Source: JBBWZH01 sp035544115
Lineage (GTDB): Bacteria; Actinomycetota; Actinomycetes; Mycobacteriales; CADCTP01
Direction: 5' to 3'
Length of the DNA stretch: 64,000 bases
Assembly: GCA_963714145.1 (NCBI GenBank)
Contig: OY970235.1
Coordinates: 2,604,001 to 2,668,000, forward strand
The notes beneath the pieces were generated by a model. It saw only the letters and a program-made list of their open reading frames with translations. It did no database searches and had not been told where the DNA came from. Made by a program: the position numbers and the translations under genes. Below, piece by piece: positions 33,483-42,198 of the stretch; the first letter of the stretch is position 1, and every line of letters starts with the position of its first letter.

Positions 33483-34175
33483 CTAGGGCGGCCCGAGGCG
33501 GCGGAAGACCTCGGGGTTGTCCGAGGTGATGCCGGCCACGCCGGTGGCGGCGAGCCGGGCCGCGCGGGCGGGGTCGTTCACGGTCCAGGCGACGACCTGG
33601 CCGGTGTGCTGGCGGAGCCGCTCGATGGTCCGGTCGTCCAGCAGGGTGTGCCGGACGGTCACCCCGTCGTCGCCGGTCGGTGCGGCGGCCAGGACGCGGG
33701 ACAGCCCGCGCGGGCCGGCGACGCTGCGCCAGGTGCGGAAGCCGGCCCGGCGCAGCGGCGGCAGCACCGACCACTGCTTGGAGCTGGCGTAGCAGCGGCC
33801 GGGGTCGAGACCGGCGCGCAGGATCAGCTCGACCAGGACGGCGCCCCGGGCCCCGTCGTCCTTCAGGTCGAGCAGCACCTCGGTGCCCGCCGGCAGCCGG
33901 TCGACCGCCGCCGACAGCCGCTCGGCACCGGCCCCGACCGACCCCCAGCGCAGCGCCCAGCGGTCCCGCCGCAGCCACGGCAGCACCGGCAGCACCGGCC
34001 GGAAGTGCGACACCACGACCTCCGCGCCGGCCGCCTGCACGTCCAGCTCGAACACGGTCACGCCGCACTCCCCCAGCGCCACACACCCGGCGGCCAGCGG
34101 CGGCGCCCGGTGCGCGATCAGCAGCACGTCCGCGCGCCCCGGATCGGACTCCGGCCCGGCCCGGCCAGCCGGCAC
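33483..34175 (-). CDS. Glycerophosphodiester phosphodiesterase family protein
   Basis: This product of about 230 residues has GDPD landmarks: LLIAHRAPPLAAG (first catalytic His-Arg), ELDVQ (metal-binding Glu/Asp), VVVSHFRPV (second catalytic His), LLDLKDDG, VAWTVNDPARAARLAATGVAGITSDNPEVF. It would hydrolyse glycerophosphodiesters to glycerol-3-phosphate and an alcohol. There is no signal peptide, so the cytoplasm is likely. The start is uncertain: GTG 34175 gives 16 extra residues before the first strand, and GTG 34127 is a good alternative. Confidence 0.82.
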   Translation of the reverse strand: MPAGRAGPESDPGRADVLLIAHRAPPLAAGCVALGECGVTVFELDVQAAGAEVVVSHFRPVLPVLPWLRRDRWALRWGSVGAGAERLSAAVDRLPAGTEVLLDLKDDGARGAVLVELILRAGLDPGRCYASSKQWSVLPPLRRAGFRTWRSVAGPRGLSRVLAAAPTGDDGVTVRHTLLDDRTIERLRQHTGQVVAWTVNDPARAARLAATGVAGITSDNPEVFRRLGPP

Positions 34176-34285
34176 CCCGGCCCGCGCGGCGCGCCGGCTG
34201 CACTCGTCACCGGGCCCACGCTACGTGCCGGGCCACCGCCAGCCGGACCCGCTCGCCGGGCCGCGGCGGCTCGGCCGGCCGCGCG

Positions 34286-34329
34286 TTGACCGCATCCAAC
34301 ACGTAGTGTTATCTGACTTTACTTAAAGT
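34286..34329 (+). promoter_or_regulatory. Promoter with palindromic site before β-helix gene
   Basis: TTGACC (34286-34291), 17 bp, TTATCT (34309-34314) form a good sigma-70-type promoter in an AT-rich patch. Directly after the -10, ACTTT-ACTT-AAAGT (34316-34329) is a symmetric site well placed for a repressor. ACAC-GTAG-TGT just before the -10 is another. Confidence 0.5.
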
Positions 34330-34345
34330 GACGAAGGGAGTCGTG

Positions 34346-35434
34346 ATGCGGCGAGCGGTGCTGGCGATCGGCGTGGTCTCGTGCTGGCTCGGGTCCGGCG
34401 GGGTCGGCTACGCCGCGCCGGCGCAGCAGATCCGGTGCGGCACCACGCTCACCCGGAGCGCCACGCTGACCCATGATCTGACCTGCTCCGCCGGCAGCGG
34501 GGTGCGGATCCGCGGCCGCGGCGTCACGTTCGACCTGGGGGGTCACCTCCTGGCCGGGCATCTGCAGGTCACCGGCAGCCACCAGAAGGTCCGCGGCGGG
34601 GCGGTGGCGAGCGTGAGCATCAGCGCGGCCGACACCGCCGACCTGTCGGATCTCCGGATACCCGGCAACGTCGGGGTGGACCAGAGCGCGGACGTCCGGC
34701 TGACCCGGCTGGAGGTTGTCGACGGCGGCGTCGGGATCGGCGACGGCGGGGACATCGAGGTCACCGACTCCACGTTCCGCCGGTCCAGCCTGAGCTTCGG
34801 CGTCGTCAGCGGCGCCCGGGTCGCGGGCAACCGGTTCATCGACGGCCGCGTCGTCCTGGACGGCACGCCGGAGGAGAGCGTCGACGTGCTGGTGACCGAC
34901 AACCTGCTGCTGCGCGGCGGGATCGAGCTGGGCGGCACCTGGCGGGTCACGGTGCAGCGCAACCACATCATCACCGCCGCCGTGGGCATCCGGGTCGGCG
35001 CCGACTCGGACCAGTACCAGATCACCGACAACAACATCGTCGGCGCCACGATCGGCGTCCGGATCAGCGCCAACCGCCTGGCCGGGGGCGAGAACCTGGT
35101 CAGCGGCAACTGGCTGCGCGACAGCGGCATCGCCGGCCTGCTGCTGACCGGCCACCTCGGCGACCGGGCGCAGGTCCGGATCACCCACAACCTCGCGCAC
35201 GCCAACGGCTACCACTCCGGTGGCGCCCGCGACTCGGGCGGCTGGGCCATCGACGACGGCATCCACATCGACCTGCCGGCCGGCCGCGGCGCCACCGTCG
35301 ACCACAACCTGACCAGCGACAACGCCGACCGGGGCATCGACGCCGTGCCCGGGACCGTCCTCGACGGCGGCGGCAACCTCTCCGCCCGGGACCGGAACGG
35401 CTGCCTCGGCGTCCGCTGCACCGCGACCGGGTAA
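34346..35434 (+). CDS. Secreted right-handed parallel β-helix protein
   Basis: This 362-residue exported protein has a signal peptide (RAVLAIGVVSCWLGSGG, cleavage near YAAPA). The body consists of short repeating strands with N/D/G turns, for example VTFDLGGHLLAG, LRIPGNVGVDQSADVRLTRLEV, VAGNRFIDGRVVL, VTDNLLLRGGIEL, ITDNNIVGATIGVRIS and VSGNWLRDSGIAGLLL. These are typical of NosD/pectate-lyase-like parallel β-helices. Catalytic residues are not evident. It could be a polysaccharide lyase relative or a binding protein. ATG 34346 follows GAAGGGAG. Confidence 0.8.
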   Translation: MRRAVLAIGVVSCWLGSGGVGYAAPAQQIRCGTTLTRSATLTHDLTCSAGSGVRIRGRGVTFDLGGHLLAGHLQVTGSHQKVRGGAVASVSISAADTADLSDLRIPGNVGVDQSADVRLTRLEVVDGGVGIGDGGDIEVTDSTFRRSSLSFGVVSGARVAGNRFIDGRVVLDGTPEESVDVLVTDNLLLRGGIELGGTWRVTVQRNHIITAAVGIRVGADSDQYQITDNNIVGATIGVRISANRLAGGENLVSGNWLRDSGIAGLLLTGHLGDRAQVRITHNLAHANGYHSGGARDSGGWAIDDGIHIDLPAGRGATVDHNLTSDNADRGIDAVPGTVLDGGGNLSARDRNGCLGVRCTATG

Positions 35435-35514
35435 CACTGCGGTCGGCAGCACTGGTCCGGCGGCGCCGGAGCTCGTAGCGTTCGCTGCCCCGACCCAGCA
35501 AGGAGCGCCGACTC

Positions 35515-36756
35515 GTGTCCTCGTCCAGCGGGCTCGGCCCGGACCGCGACCAGCCCGCCGGCCGCGGTGCCCGGAAACGCACCAGGTCCGGGCAGCCGGG
35601 TCGGGCCGAGAAGCCGGGTCGGGCCGGGACACCAGATCGGGCCGGGACACCAGATCGGGCCGGGACACCAGATCGGGCCGGGACACCAGATCGGGCCGGG
35701 ACACCAGATCGGGCCGGGACACCAGATCGGGCCGGGACACCAGATCGGGCCGGGACACCAGATCGGGCCGGGAGGCTGGGGCAGGCCGGGGGGCCGGGTA
35801 CGACCCGGCAACCCGGCCGGGCCGAGCCGCAGCGGCCGACCGACCTGCCGGTCCGGACCTGGCTGGCCGCCGCCTGGCGGACGGTCAAGCAGATCAAGGT
35901 CGACAACCTGACCGACTGGGCCGCCGCGCTGACGTACTACGGGGTGCTGTCGATGTTCCCCGCGCTGCTGGTGCTGGTCTCGCTGATCGGGCTGGCCGGC
36001 CCGGACACCACCCAGAAGCTGATCGACAACATCGAGCAGGCCGCGCCCGCGTCGGTGCGCGAGGTGCTGGTAACCGGGGTGGCGAACCTGCAGGAGAACC
36101 AGGGCACGGCCGGTGTGCTGGCGATCGTCGGCCTGGTCACCGCGCTGTGGTCGGCGTCCGGCTACCTCGGCGCGTTCATGCGGGCCGCGAACGCGATCTA
36201 CGACGTGCCGGAGGGCCGGCCGTTCTGGAAGACGCTGCCGATCCGGCTCGGCATGACCGTGGTGATGATGCTGCTGCTGGCGGTCACCGCGCTGGCGGTG
36301 GTGCTGACCGGCAGCCTGGCCGACCGGGTGGGCGGCTGGCTGGGCATCGGCCACGCCGCGGTCACCGCCTGGGATGTCGTCAAGTGGCCGGTGCTGCTGA
36401 TCATCGTCTCGATCATGTTCGGCCTGCTCTACTGGGCGGCGCCGAACGCCAAGCAGGGCTTCCGCTGGGTCACCCCGGGCGGGCTGCTGGCCGTGCTGCT
36501 CTGGTTGACCGCGTCCGGCGGGTTCGCGATCTACGTGGCCAACTTCAGCTCGTACAACAAGACGTACGGCTCGCTGGCCAGCGTGATCGTCTTCCTGGTC
36601 TGGCTGTGGATCTCGAACCTGGCGGTCCTGCTCGGCGCCGAGATGAACGCCGAACTGGAGCGCGGCCGGGCCATCTCCGCGGGCCACCCGGCCGACGAGG
36701 AGCCGTACCTGGAGCTGCGCGACGACAGCACGATCAAGAAGTCCGAAGATCTCTAA
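35515..36756 (+). CDS. YihY/BrkB-family inner-membrane protein with repeat N terminus
   Basis: This 413-residue protein has a charged, disordered N terminus of about 105 residues including eight GTPDRA repeats, then a YihY/virulence-factor-BrkB domain. Blocks are DWAAALTYYGVLSMFPALLVLVSLIGL, LWSASGYLGAFMRAANAIYDVPEGRPFWK, WPVLLIIVSIMFGLLYWAAPN and YNKTYGSLASVIVFLVWLWISNLAVLLGAEMNAELER. Six helices are expected. The family was once called ribonuclease BN, wrongly; its role is unclear. GTG 35515 follows AAGGAG. The stop overlaps the convergent hypothetical gene by 4 bp. Confidence 0.9.
   Translation: MSSSSGLGPDRDQPAGRGARKRTRSGQPGRAEKPGRAGTPDRAGTPDRAGTPDRAGTPDRAGTPDRAGTPDRAGTPDRAGTPDRAGRLGQAGGPGTTRQPGRAEPQRPTDLPVRTWLAAAWRTVKQIKVDNLTDWAAALTYYGVLSMFPALLVLVSLIGLAGPDTTQKLIDNIEQAAPASVREVLVTGVANLQENQGTAGVLAIVGLVTALWSASGYLGAFMRAANAIYDVPEGRPFWKTLPIRLGMTVVMMLLLAVTALAVVLTGSLADRVGGWLGIGHAAVTAWDVVKWPVLLIIVSIMFGLLYWAAPNAKQGFRWVTPGGLLAVLLWLTASGGFAIYVANFSSYNKTYGSLASVIVFLVWLWISNLAVLLGAEMNAELERGRAISAGHPADEEPYLELRDDSTIKKSEDL
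35626..35769 (+). repeat. Eight identical 18-bp tandem repeats inside the YihY/BrkB gene
   Basis: GGGACACCAGATCGGGCC is repeated eight times without a base change as far as I can read, encoding (GTPDRA)8. Because synonymous sites are also identical, the array is probably young or actively homogenised and its copy number may vary between isolates. Confidence 0.92.
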
Positions 36757-37163
36757 CGGCGGTTCAGCAGCTCGACCAGGTGGCCGGCCCGCTCGGTGCG
36801 CAGCCGGATCTCGACCGTGCCGGAGCGGGACTGGCTGAAGGTGGCCGCGTCGTAGCGGAAGTGGATCCGGTCGGGCGCGTCCAGGCCCACCTCGATCAGC
36901 GCCCGGCTCGGGTGCACCAGCGGCACGTCGATGTGCTTGCCGTGGCCGGCCCAGACGACCAGCCGCTGCCCGGTGACCGCGACCGCGCCGCTGGTGGCTT
37001 CCTTCCGGAACGAGGAGTACCGGCCCGGGGCGCGGTACTTGCGGTAGGTGATCGAACCGCGCAGGCCCTCGTCCAGCGCCATGATCCCCTCGGCCTCCAG
37101 CGCGGTACGCAGCTCCGCTGGGAACTGCCCGGAGCCCGCCAGCAGGCGGCGCAGCAGGAACAT
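36753..37163 (-). CDS. Hypothetical protein (136 aa)
   Basis: This is a soluble β-rich protein: SITYRKYRAPGRYSSFRKEATSGAVAVTGQRLVVWAGHGKHIDVPL followed by RALIEVGLDAPDRIHFRYDAATFSQSRSGTVEIRLRTE. The alternation of short strands suggests a PH-like barrel, but no family was recognised. The 3' end overlaps the BrkB-family gene by 4 bp (convergent). Codon use is normal. The ArsR-type regulator gene lies upstream on the same strand with a 27-bp gap, so they may share a transcript. Confidence 0.65.
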   Translation of the reverse strand: MFLLRRLLAGSGQFPAELRTALEAEGIMALDEGLRGSITYRKYRAPGRYSSFRKEATSGAVAVTGQRLVVWAGHGKHIDVPLVHPSRALIEVGLDAPDRIHFRYDAATFSQSRSGTVEIRLRTERAGHLVELLNRR

Positions 37164-37190
37164 GTCCGAATCGTACGGGCCGGTTCGGCG

Positions 37191-37766
37191 TCAGCGCTCG
37201 ACCGGATCGCCGGCCGGTGGCGTGGTCGCGGCGCCGGGCTGGTACAGGTTCAGGTAGACCGCGACCTTGCGGCCACCGGGGGTGGGCGGCCGGGCGGCGA
37301 AGTCGTCGAGGACGCCCTGCAGCCGGTTTCGCAGCTCGTCCAGTTCGGTCTCGGCCAGGCGCAGCACGGCCCGGCTCTGCATCAGCCGGTCGTCGGCGCT
37401 GCGCACCTCCTCCAGGAACGCGGCGAGCATCGCTCCCTCGGCCGCGCCCGGGTCGGGGCCGAGCTCGAGGGCGAGCGTCCAGGACTTGCCGGTGCCCCGG
37501 TAGGGCTGCTCCCGGCTGCCGCGTGGGCCGGGGCGCGGTGGCAGCGCCGCCACGAACCCGGTGTCCAGCAGCGCCCGGACGTGGTGCAGCACGGTGGCCT
37601 TGCCGCGGCCCAGCCGCTGCGCGAGCTCGTTGTTGGTCAGCGGCCCGTCCTGCAGCTCACGGATGATCCGCAGCCGCACCGGGTGGGCGAGCGCGCGGCT
37701 CTCCTCAAGCGTCGGCGCGCGCCGGGTGGCGGGCCGGGGCTCGGGCGCGGCCGGCTCGTGGTTCAT
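37191..37766 (-). CDS. ArsR-type winged-helix regulator
   Basis: This 191-residue regulator has an N-terminal ArsR-like winged helix: ALAHPVRLRIIRELQDGPLTNNELAQRLGRGKATVLHHVRALLDTGFVAALP. A helical C-terminal half with several Glu/Arg-rich segments is likely for dimerisation. It lacks the Cys metal sites of classical ArsR/SmtB and resembles the helix-turn-helix regulators found beside MFS exporters. It is divergent from an MFS gene with a 59-bp gap containing two ACCGGT sites, so it probably represses that transporter. Confidence 0.85.
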   Translation of the reverse strand: MNHEPAAPEPRPATRRAPTLEESRALAHPVRLRIIRELQDGPLTNNELAQRLGRGKATVLHHVRALLDTGFVAALPPRPGPRGSREQPYRGTGKSWTLALELGPDPGAAEGAMLAAFLEEVRSADDRLMQSRAVLRLAETELDELRNRLQGVLDDFAARPPTPGGRKVAVYLNLYQPGAATTPPAGDPVER

Positions 37767-37783
37767 GCCAGCAGCTTACGACC

Positions 37784-37818
37784 ACCGGTTGACAAGTCCC
37801 TACCGGTCGTCGCAGGCT
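37784..37818 (+). promoter_or_regulatory. Promoter with paired ACCGGT sites for the MFS gene
   Basis: TTGACA (37789-37794), 18 bp, CAGGCT (37813-37818) precede GTG 37826 by 7 nt, so the transcript is probably leaderless. ACCGGT occurs at 37784-37789 and 37802-37807, overlapping the -35 and spacer, a fitting operator for the divergent ArsR-type regulator. Confidence 0.45.
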
Positions 37819-37825
37819 CACCGGC

Positions 37826-39109
37826 GTGACCACCGCGCAGCGCCCCGGCTCCCTCTGGCGGCACCGGGACTTCATGCACCTGTGGGGCGGCCAGGCGGTG
37901 AGCGAGGTCGGGTCGCAGGTCACCTTCATCGCCCTGCCGCTGCTGGCGGTGATCACCCTGCACGCCACCACGTTCGAGGCGGCGCTGCTGGAAGCGGCCG
38001 GCAGCGCGGCGTTCCTGCTGATCGCGCTGCAGGCCGGGTCGCTGGTCGACCGCTGGCGCAAGAAACGGATCATGGTCTGGTCGGACCTGCTGCGCGGCGT
38101 GCTGCTGGCCAGCGTCCCGGTGGCGCATCTGGCCGGCATCCTGACCCTCGCCCAGCTCTACGTGGTGGCGCTGCTGATCAGCGTGCTCACGGTCTTCTTC
38201 GACGTCGCGTACCAGGCCTACCTGCCGATGCTGGTGGCCGACGACCAGCTCGTCGACGGCAACGCCAAGATCGGCGGCAGCCAGTCGTTCGCACAGGTGG
38301 CCGGCCCGTCGGTTGGCGGCGCGCTGGTCGGCGCCGTCGGGGCGGCGTACGCGGTCGCGGTCGACGTGGTCAGCTTCGCGGTCAGCGCGGTACTCACCGG
38401 CCGGGTGCGTGACCCCGAGCCGGCGCCCGAACCGCGCCCCGCCGGGGCCCGGCTGCGCACCGAGATCCGCGCGGGGCTCGCCTTCGTGTTCGGCCACCGG
38501 GTGCTGCGCAAGGTCCTCGGTTGCACCGCGACGCACAACTTCTTCGCCAACATGACCGGCGCCCTGGACGTGGTGTTCCTCGTCCGGGTGCTCGGTGCGA
38601 GCGGCCGCACGGTCGGGTTCGTGTTCGCCCTGGGCGCCCTCGGCGGCCTCGCGGGTGCCGCCCTGGCCCGCCGGCTGGCCACCCGGGTCGGTACGGCGCG
38701 CATCGTCTGGGTGTCGGTGCTCGTCGAGGCGCCGTTCCTGTTCGCCCGGCCCTTCGCCTTCTCCGGCTGGGGCGTGCTGCTGGTCAGCCTGACCGGCGCC
38801 GGCATGGCCGCCGCGTCGGTCGTCTACAACGTCGCGCAGGTCAGCTACCGGCAGGCGGTCACGCCGCGGCACCTGCTCGGCCGGATGACCGCCAGCGCCC
38901 GGTTCGTCGTCTGGGGCGTCTCGCCGCTCGGCGCGGTCGCCGGCGGAGCGCTCGGCACCCTGCTCGGGATACGCACCACCCTGTTCATCGCCGCTGTCGG
39001 CGGGAGCCTGTCGGTACTCTGGGTGCTCGCCAGCCCGCTGGCGCGGGTCCGCGACGTGGCCGACCTGCCACCCGAGCTCGGCGGCACCGCCGCCGCCGCC
39101 GCGCCGTAG
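37826..39109 (+). CDS. MFS transporter
   Basis: This 427-residue inner-membrane protein is of the MFS_3/enterobactin-exporter-like type. DFMHLWGGQAVSEVGSQVTFIALPLLAV in the first helix and LVDRWRKKRIMVWSDLLRG in the loop between helices 2 and 3 (motif A) are typical, as are GGSQSFAQVAGPSVGGALVG and YRQAVTPRHLLGRMTASARFVVWGVSPLGAVAGGALG. Twelve helices are expected. The substrate is unknown; members export drugs or siderophores. It is divergent from an ArsR-type regulator, consistent with an inducible exporter. Confidence 0.9.
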   Translation: MTTAQRPGSLWRHRDFMHLWGGQAVSEVGSQVTFIALPLLAVITLHATTFEAALLEAAGSAAFLLIALQAGSLVDRWRKKRIMVWSDLLRGVLLASVPVAHLAGILTLAQLYVVALLISVLTVFFDVAYQAYLPMLVADDQLVDGNAKIGGSQSFAQVAGPSVGGALVGAVGAAYAVAVDVVSFAVSAVLTGRVRDPEPAPEPRPAGARLRTEIRAGLAFVFGHRVLRKVLGCTATHNFFANMTGALDVVFLVRVLGASGRTVGFVFALGALGGLAGAALARRLATRVGTARIVWVSVLVEAPFLFARPFAFSGWGVLLVSLTGAGMAAASVVYNVAQVSYRQAVTPRHLLGRMTASARFVVWGVSPLGAVAGGALGTLLGIRTTLFIAAVGGSLSVLWVLASPLARVRDVADLPPELGGTAAAAAP

Positions 39110-39261
39110 GCCGCCGCCGTAGGCCGCCGCCGCCGCCGTAAGCCGAGCGCGACAGGTTGAGCCCGGGCCGGTCGCCGTCCACTGTTCCGGTGGAGTTTTC
39201 GTCCTGGTCGGTGGAGAAGAAATACCGTGTGGGGCATCCTGCGTCTTTTGGGAGGTCCGAC

Positions 39262-40179
39262 ATGATCAGACGTCTCGCCACCCTCGCCGCCTCGGCCGCC
39301 ATCGCGGCCGCCACGGTGATCGTCCCGTCCCACCCGGCCGCCGTGGCGCCGCCGCACCGGATCCTGTTCGACAACAGCAACGCCGAGACCGCCGGCAACG
39401 CGGACTGGATCGTCAGCACCTCGATGCCCAGCCCGACCGCGCAGAACCCCAACCCGACCACCGAGCGCTCCTGGACCGGGGCCATTTCCGCCTGGGGCGT
39501 CGCGCTGCAGCGCACCGGCCAGTACAGCCTGTCGACGCTGCGGCCGGGCAGCGCGATCACCTTCGGCGGCACCGGCGCGCAGGACCTCGCCAACTTCGAC
39601 GTGTTCGTCATGCCCGAGCCGAACTCGCCGCTGACCGCCGCGGAGAAGACCGCGATCATGCGCTTCATCCAGGCCGGCGGCGGGTTCTTCCTGATCGTCG
39701 ATCACACCGGCAGCGACCGGAACAGCGACGGCTGGGACTCCGTCCGCGTCGCCAACGACCTGATGAGCAGCAACGGCGTAGACAACACCGACCCGTTCGG
39801 CTTCAGCGTCGACGTGGTCAACATCAACACCGACAACCCGGTCGCCATCCGGAGCAGCACCAACCCGGTGATCAACGGCGGCTTCGGCACCGTACGCGGC
39901 AGCATCATCCGCAGCGGCAGCACGCAGACCCTGCACCGGGCCGACAACCCGAACGTGACCGGCCTGGTCTGGCGCAGCACCGCCAACCAGACCGGCTCGA
40001 CCGGCGCGTTCTTCACCACCAGCACATTCGGCTCGGGCCGGGTCGCGGTCTGGGGCGACAGCTCCGCGATCGACGACGGCACCGGCCAGTCCGGCAACAC
40101 CCTGTTCAACGGCTGGGACGACCCGGCCGGCACCGACGCCGCCCTGGCCCTCAACGCCACCGCCTGGCTCGCCGGCTGA
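39262..40179 (+). CDS. Secreted protein with GATase-like fold features, unknown function
   Basis: This 305-residue exported protein has the signal peptide LATLAASAAIAAATVIVPSHPAA. The mature protein starts RILFDNSNAETAGNADWIVSTSMPSP and contains LANFDVFVMPEPNSPLTAAEKTAIMRFIQAGGGFFLIVDHTGSDRN, the arrangement seen in ThuA/DUF4350-type class I glutamine-amidotransferase-like folds. GSGRVAVWGDSSAIDDGTG near the end fits the same fold. No catalytic Cys is visible. It could be a carbohydrate-active or binding protein. ATG 39262 follows TGGGAGGTCCGAC. Confidence 0.75.
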   Translation: MIRRLATLAASAAIAAATVIVPSHPAAVAPPHRILFDNSNAETAGNADWIVSTSMPSPTAQNPNPTTERSWTGAISAWGVALQRTGQYSLSTLRPGSAITFGGTGAQDLANFDVFVMPEPNSPLTAAEKTAIMRFIQAGGGFFLIVDHTGSDRNSDGWDSVRVANDLMSSNGVDNTDPFGFSVDVVNINTDNPVAIRSSTNPVINGGFGTVRGSIIRSGSTQTLHRADNPNVTGLVWRSTANQTGSTGAFFTTSTFGSGRVAVWGDSSAIDDGTGQSGNTLFNGWDDPAGTDAALALNATAWLAG

Positions 40180-40229
40180 CACCCAGGTTTCCGCGCCAGC
40201 CCCCACAACCCTGCCGCGGGTCCTGCCGC

Positions 40230-41280
40230 ACGCTCCCCCGGTGACGGGTTCGGGGGGCCGGTGACAGGTTCGGGGTCGCGGGTGACGGGTTCGGGGTTGC
40301 GGGTGATGGCGGACAGGCCTCACCCGGCGACCTAACCCGTCACCCGCGGGCTGACGCCGTCACCGGACAGCGTCACCGCGGAACCTGAGCGGGTCGTCCC
40401 GCCGGCCATACGCGAACCGCACCCAGGCCACGAGTGACGGGGCCGGATTGCGGGTGACGGGTTCACGCGTCGGGTGGCAGGTTCGGGGTTGCGGGTGACG
40501 GGTTCGGGGTCGCGGGTGACGGCGGACAGCCCTCACCCGGCAACCTAACCCGTCACCCGACGAGCCGATGCCATCACCGGACAGCGGACGGCATCACCGC
40601 GGACCCAGGGCAGCTCGCCCCGCCCGCCAGACGCGAGCCACGCCCAGGCCACGCGTGACGGGGCCGGGTCGCGGGTGACGGGTTCGCGCGTCGGGTGGCA
40701 GGTTCGGGGTTGCGGGTGACGGGTTCGCGCGTCCGGTGACGGGGTCGAGGTCGCGGGTGATGGCGGACAGCCATCACCCGGCGAGCGAACCCGTCACCCG
40801 ACGAGGCGATGCCATCACCGGCCGGCGCGCGGCGTCACCACGGAACCAGGGCAGGTCGCCCCGCCCGCCAGACGCGAGCCACGCCCAGGCCACGAGTGGC
40901 GGGGGCGGGTTGCGGGTGACAGGTTCGCGCGTCCGGTGACGGGTTCGGGGTCGCGGGTGACGGCGGACAGCCCTCACCCGGCGAGCAAACCCGTCACCCG
41001 ACGAGGCGAGACCGTCACCGGACAGCGCACGGCGTCACCGCGGAAACCAGGGCAGGTCGCGCCGCCGGCCATACGCGAGCCCCCCGGGCCACGAGTGACG
41101 GGTTCGGGTTGTGGGTGACGGGTTTGCGCGTCTGGTGACGGGTTCGCGGTGGCGGGTGACGGCTGTGCGCCGTCACCCGGCGAGCAAACCCGTCACCGGC
41201 GGGTGCACGGGGTCACCAGCGGGCGATGCCGTCACCGGACAGCGGACGGTGTCAGCGCGGAACCAGGGCGGGTCGCGGTG
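40230..41280. repeat. Array of five imperfect ~200-240 bp hairpin-centred repeats
   Basis: About 1 kb of non-coding DNA is built from units containing GTGACGGGTTCG, a central hairpin and then the inverse CGAACCCGTCAC. Hairpin centres lie near 40313, 40526, 40767, 40967 and 41166. In unit 3 the arms CGGGTGATGGC/GCCATCACCCG pair perfectly; in unit 5 CGGGTGACGGC/GCCGTCACCCG pair perfectly, a compensatory T-A to C-G change. Each unit also carries a less symmetric segment with GGAACCAGGGC and CGCCAGACGCGAGCCACGCC-like text. Short ORFs inside it are Arg/Pro/His-rich and repeat-derived. The remaining bases of 40180-41381 show no gene. Confidence 0.85.
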
Positions 41281-41381
41281 ATCGGGGCGGCGGACGTGTT
41301 CCGGGGCGGTCGGGCGGCCGCGGCTGCGCGCGCCGGCTCGGCCGCCCTGCCCGGCCGCCCTGCGCCGGCCGGCGCAGAGCG

Positions 41382-41792
41382 TCAGGCCGGTGGGCGGCGG
41401 ACCGCGAGGGTGATCATGCCGCCGACCGCGACCGCGGCGAGTACCGGCACCGCCGCCTTGGCCGGTCGGGGCGGCAGGACCAACTGGAACAGCGGGGTCG
41501 GGTCGCCGCACCGCTCCTGCAGCGGTCCGAGCGGGCAGTTGCCCCGGCCGACCACGAGCGCGGCGCCCTCGGCGGCGAGCAGCCCGACCGCGGTGGTCAG
41601 CAACCGGCCGCGCCGGCGCCGCAGCGCGCACGCCCACAGGTAGCCCAGACCGGTCAGCTCGACCACGGCCAACGCGGCGTGCGCCGTCCGCAGCGCCAGC
41701 GCGCCCCGGCTCAGCCCGACCGCGACCGGGTCGACGACCAGCCCCGGCCCGGCAACCAGCGGCCCGGTCACATCCCCGCCCAGTCCGTCCAC
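41382..41792 (-). CDS. Small membrane protein of unknown function
   Basis: This product of about 136 residues has four hydrophobic segments: AAHAALAVVELTGLGYLWACAL, LLTTAVGLLAAEGAALVVG, a middle amphipathic part and AAVPVLAAVAVGGMITLAV. The loop GRGNCPLGPLQERCGDPTPLFQLVLPPRPAKAAVP is striking and is, as I recall, conserved in small actinobacterial membrane proteins. Two Cys are within it. The start is uncertain: GTG 41792 or GTG 41771. The role is unknown. Confidence 0.6.
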   Translation of the reverse strand: MDGLGGDVTGPLVAGPGLVVDPVAVGLSRGALALRTAHAALAVVELTGLGYLWACALRRRRGRLLTTAVGLLAAEGAALVVGRGNCPLGPLQERCGDPTPLFQLVLPPRPAKAAVPVLAAVAVGGMITLAVRRPPA

Positions 41793-41859
41793 CCGGCGAG
41801 GATGTCACCCGCCGCCGGCCGGCCGCCACCGCCCGGCGATGGCCCGATCGGTGCGAAGG

Positions 41860-42130
41860 CGCGCCTGCTCGCCCGGCAACGTGCCTGCCGCCCAGCGACA
41901 AGCCCGCCGCCCACGACGTGCCCGCCGCCCGCCGACAAGCCCGCCGCCCGGCAACGTGCCCGCCACCCGCCGCCCGGCAACGTGCCCGCCACCCGGCGAC
42001 AAACCCGCCGACCAGCGACAAGCCCGCCGACCAGCGGCGGGCCAGCAGACCAGGCGGTGTGCCAGCCGACAACCCGCGCAGCGAGCACCCGGCCGGAACC
42101 GGGCGGCGGCCAGCCAGCCGGCCGGACAGC
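41860..42130. repeat. Short GC-rich repeat field
   Basis: The stretch repeats words such as CCCGCCGCCCGGCAACGTG and CCCGCCGACCAGCGACAAG with a period of about 18-20 bp. It precedes the LLM oxidoreductase gene. Open frames on both strands here read as low-complexity Arg/Pro/Ala sequence and are not supported as genes. No other feature was seen in 41793-42198. Confidence 0.6.
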
Positions 42131-42198
42131 ATCGCCGGGGAACGTGCCGCGCCGCCCTGGAGTTGCGGCCGGAGGCGGGCATCGACGGAAGGATGGAT

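Noticed and set aside
40574..41118. Several 60-70 residue ORFs within the hairpin array
   Set aside because: They are repeat-derived, of Arg/Pro/His/Thr composition, lack ribosome sites and occur in several frames at once.
40230..41280. CRISPR array
   Set aside because: Units are 200-240 bp, imperfect along their whole length, without short identical repeats and unique spacers. No cas gene is nearby.
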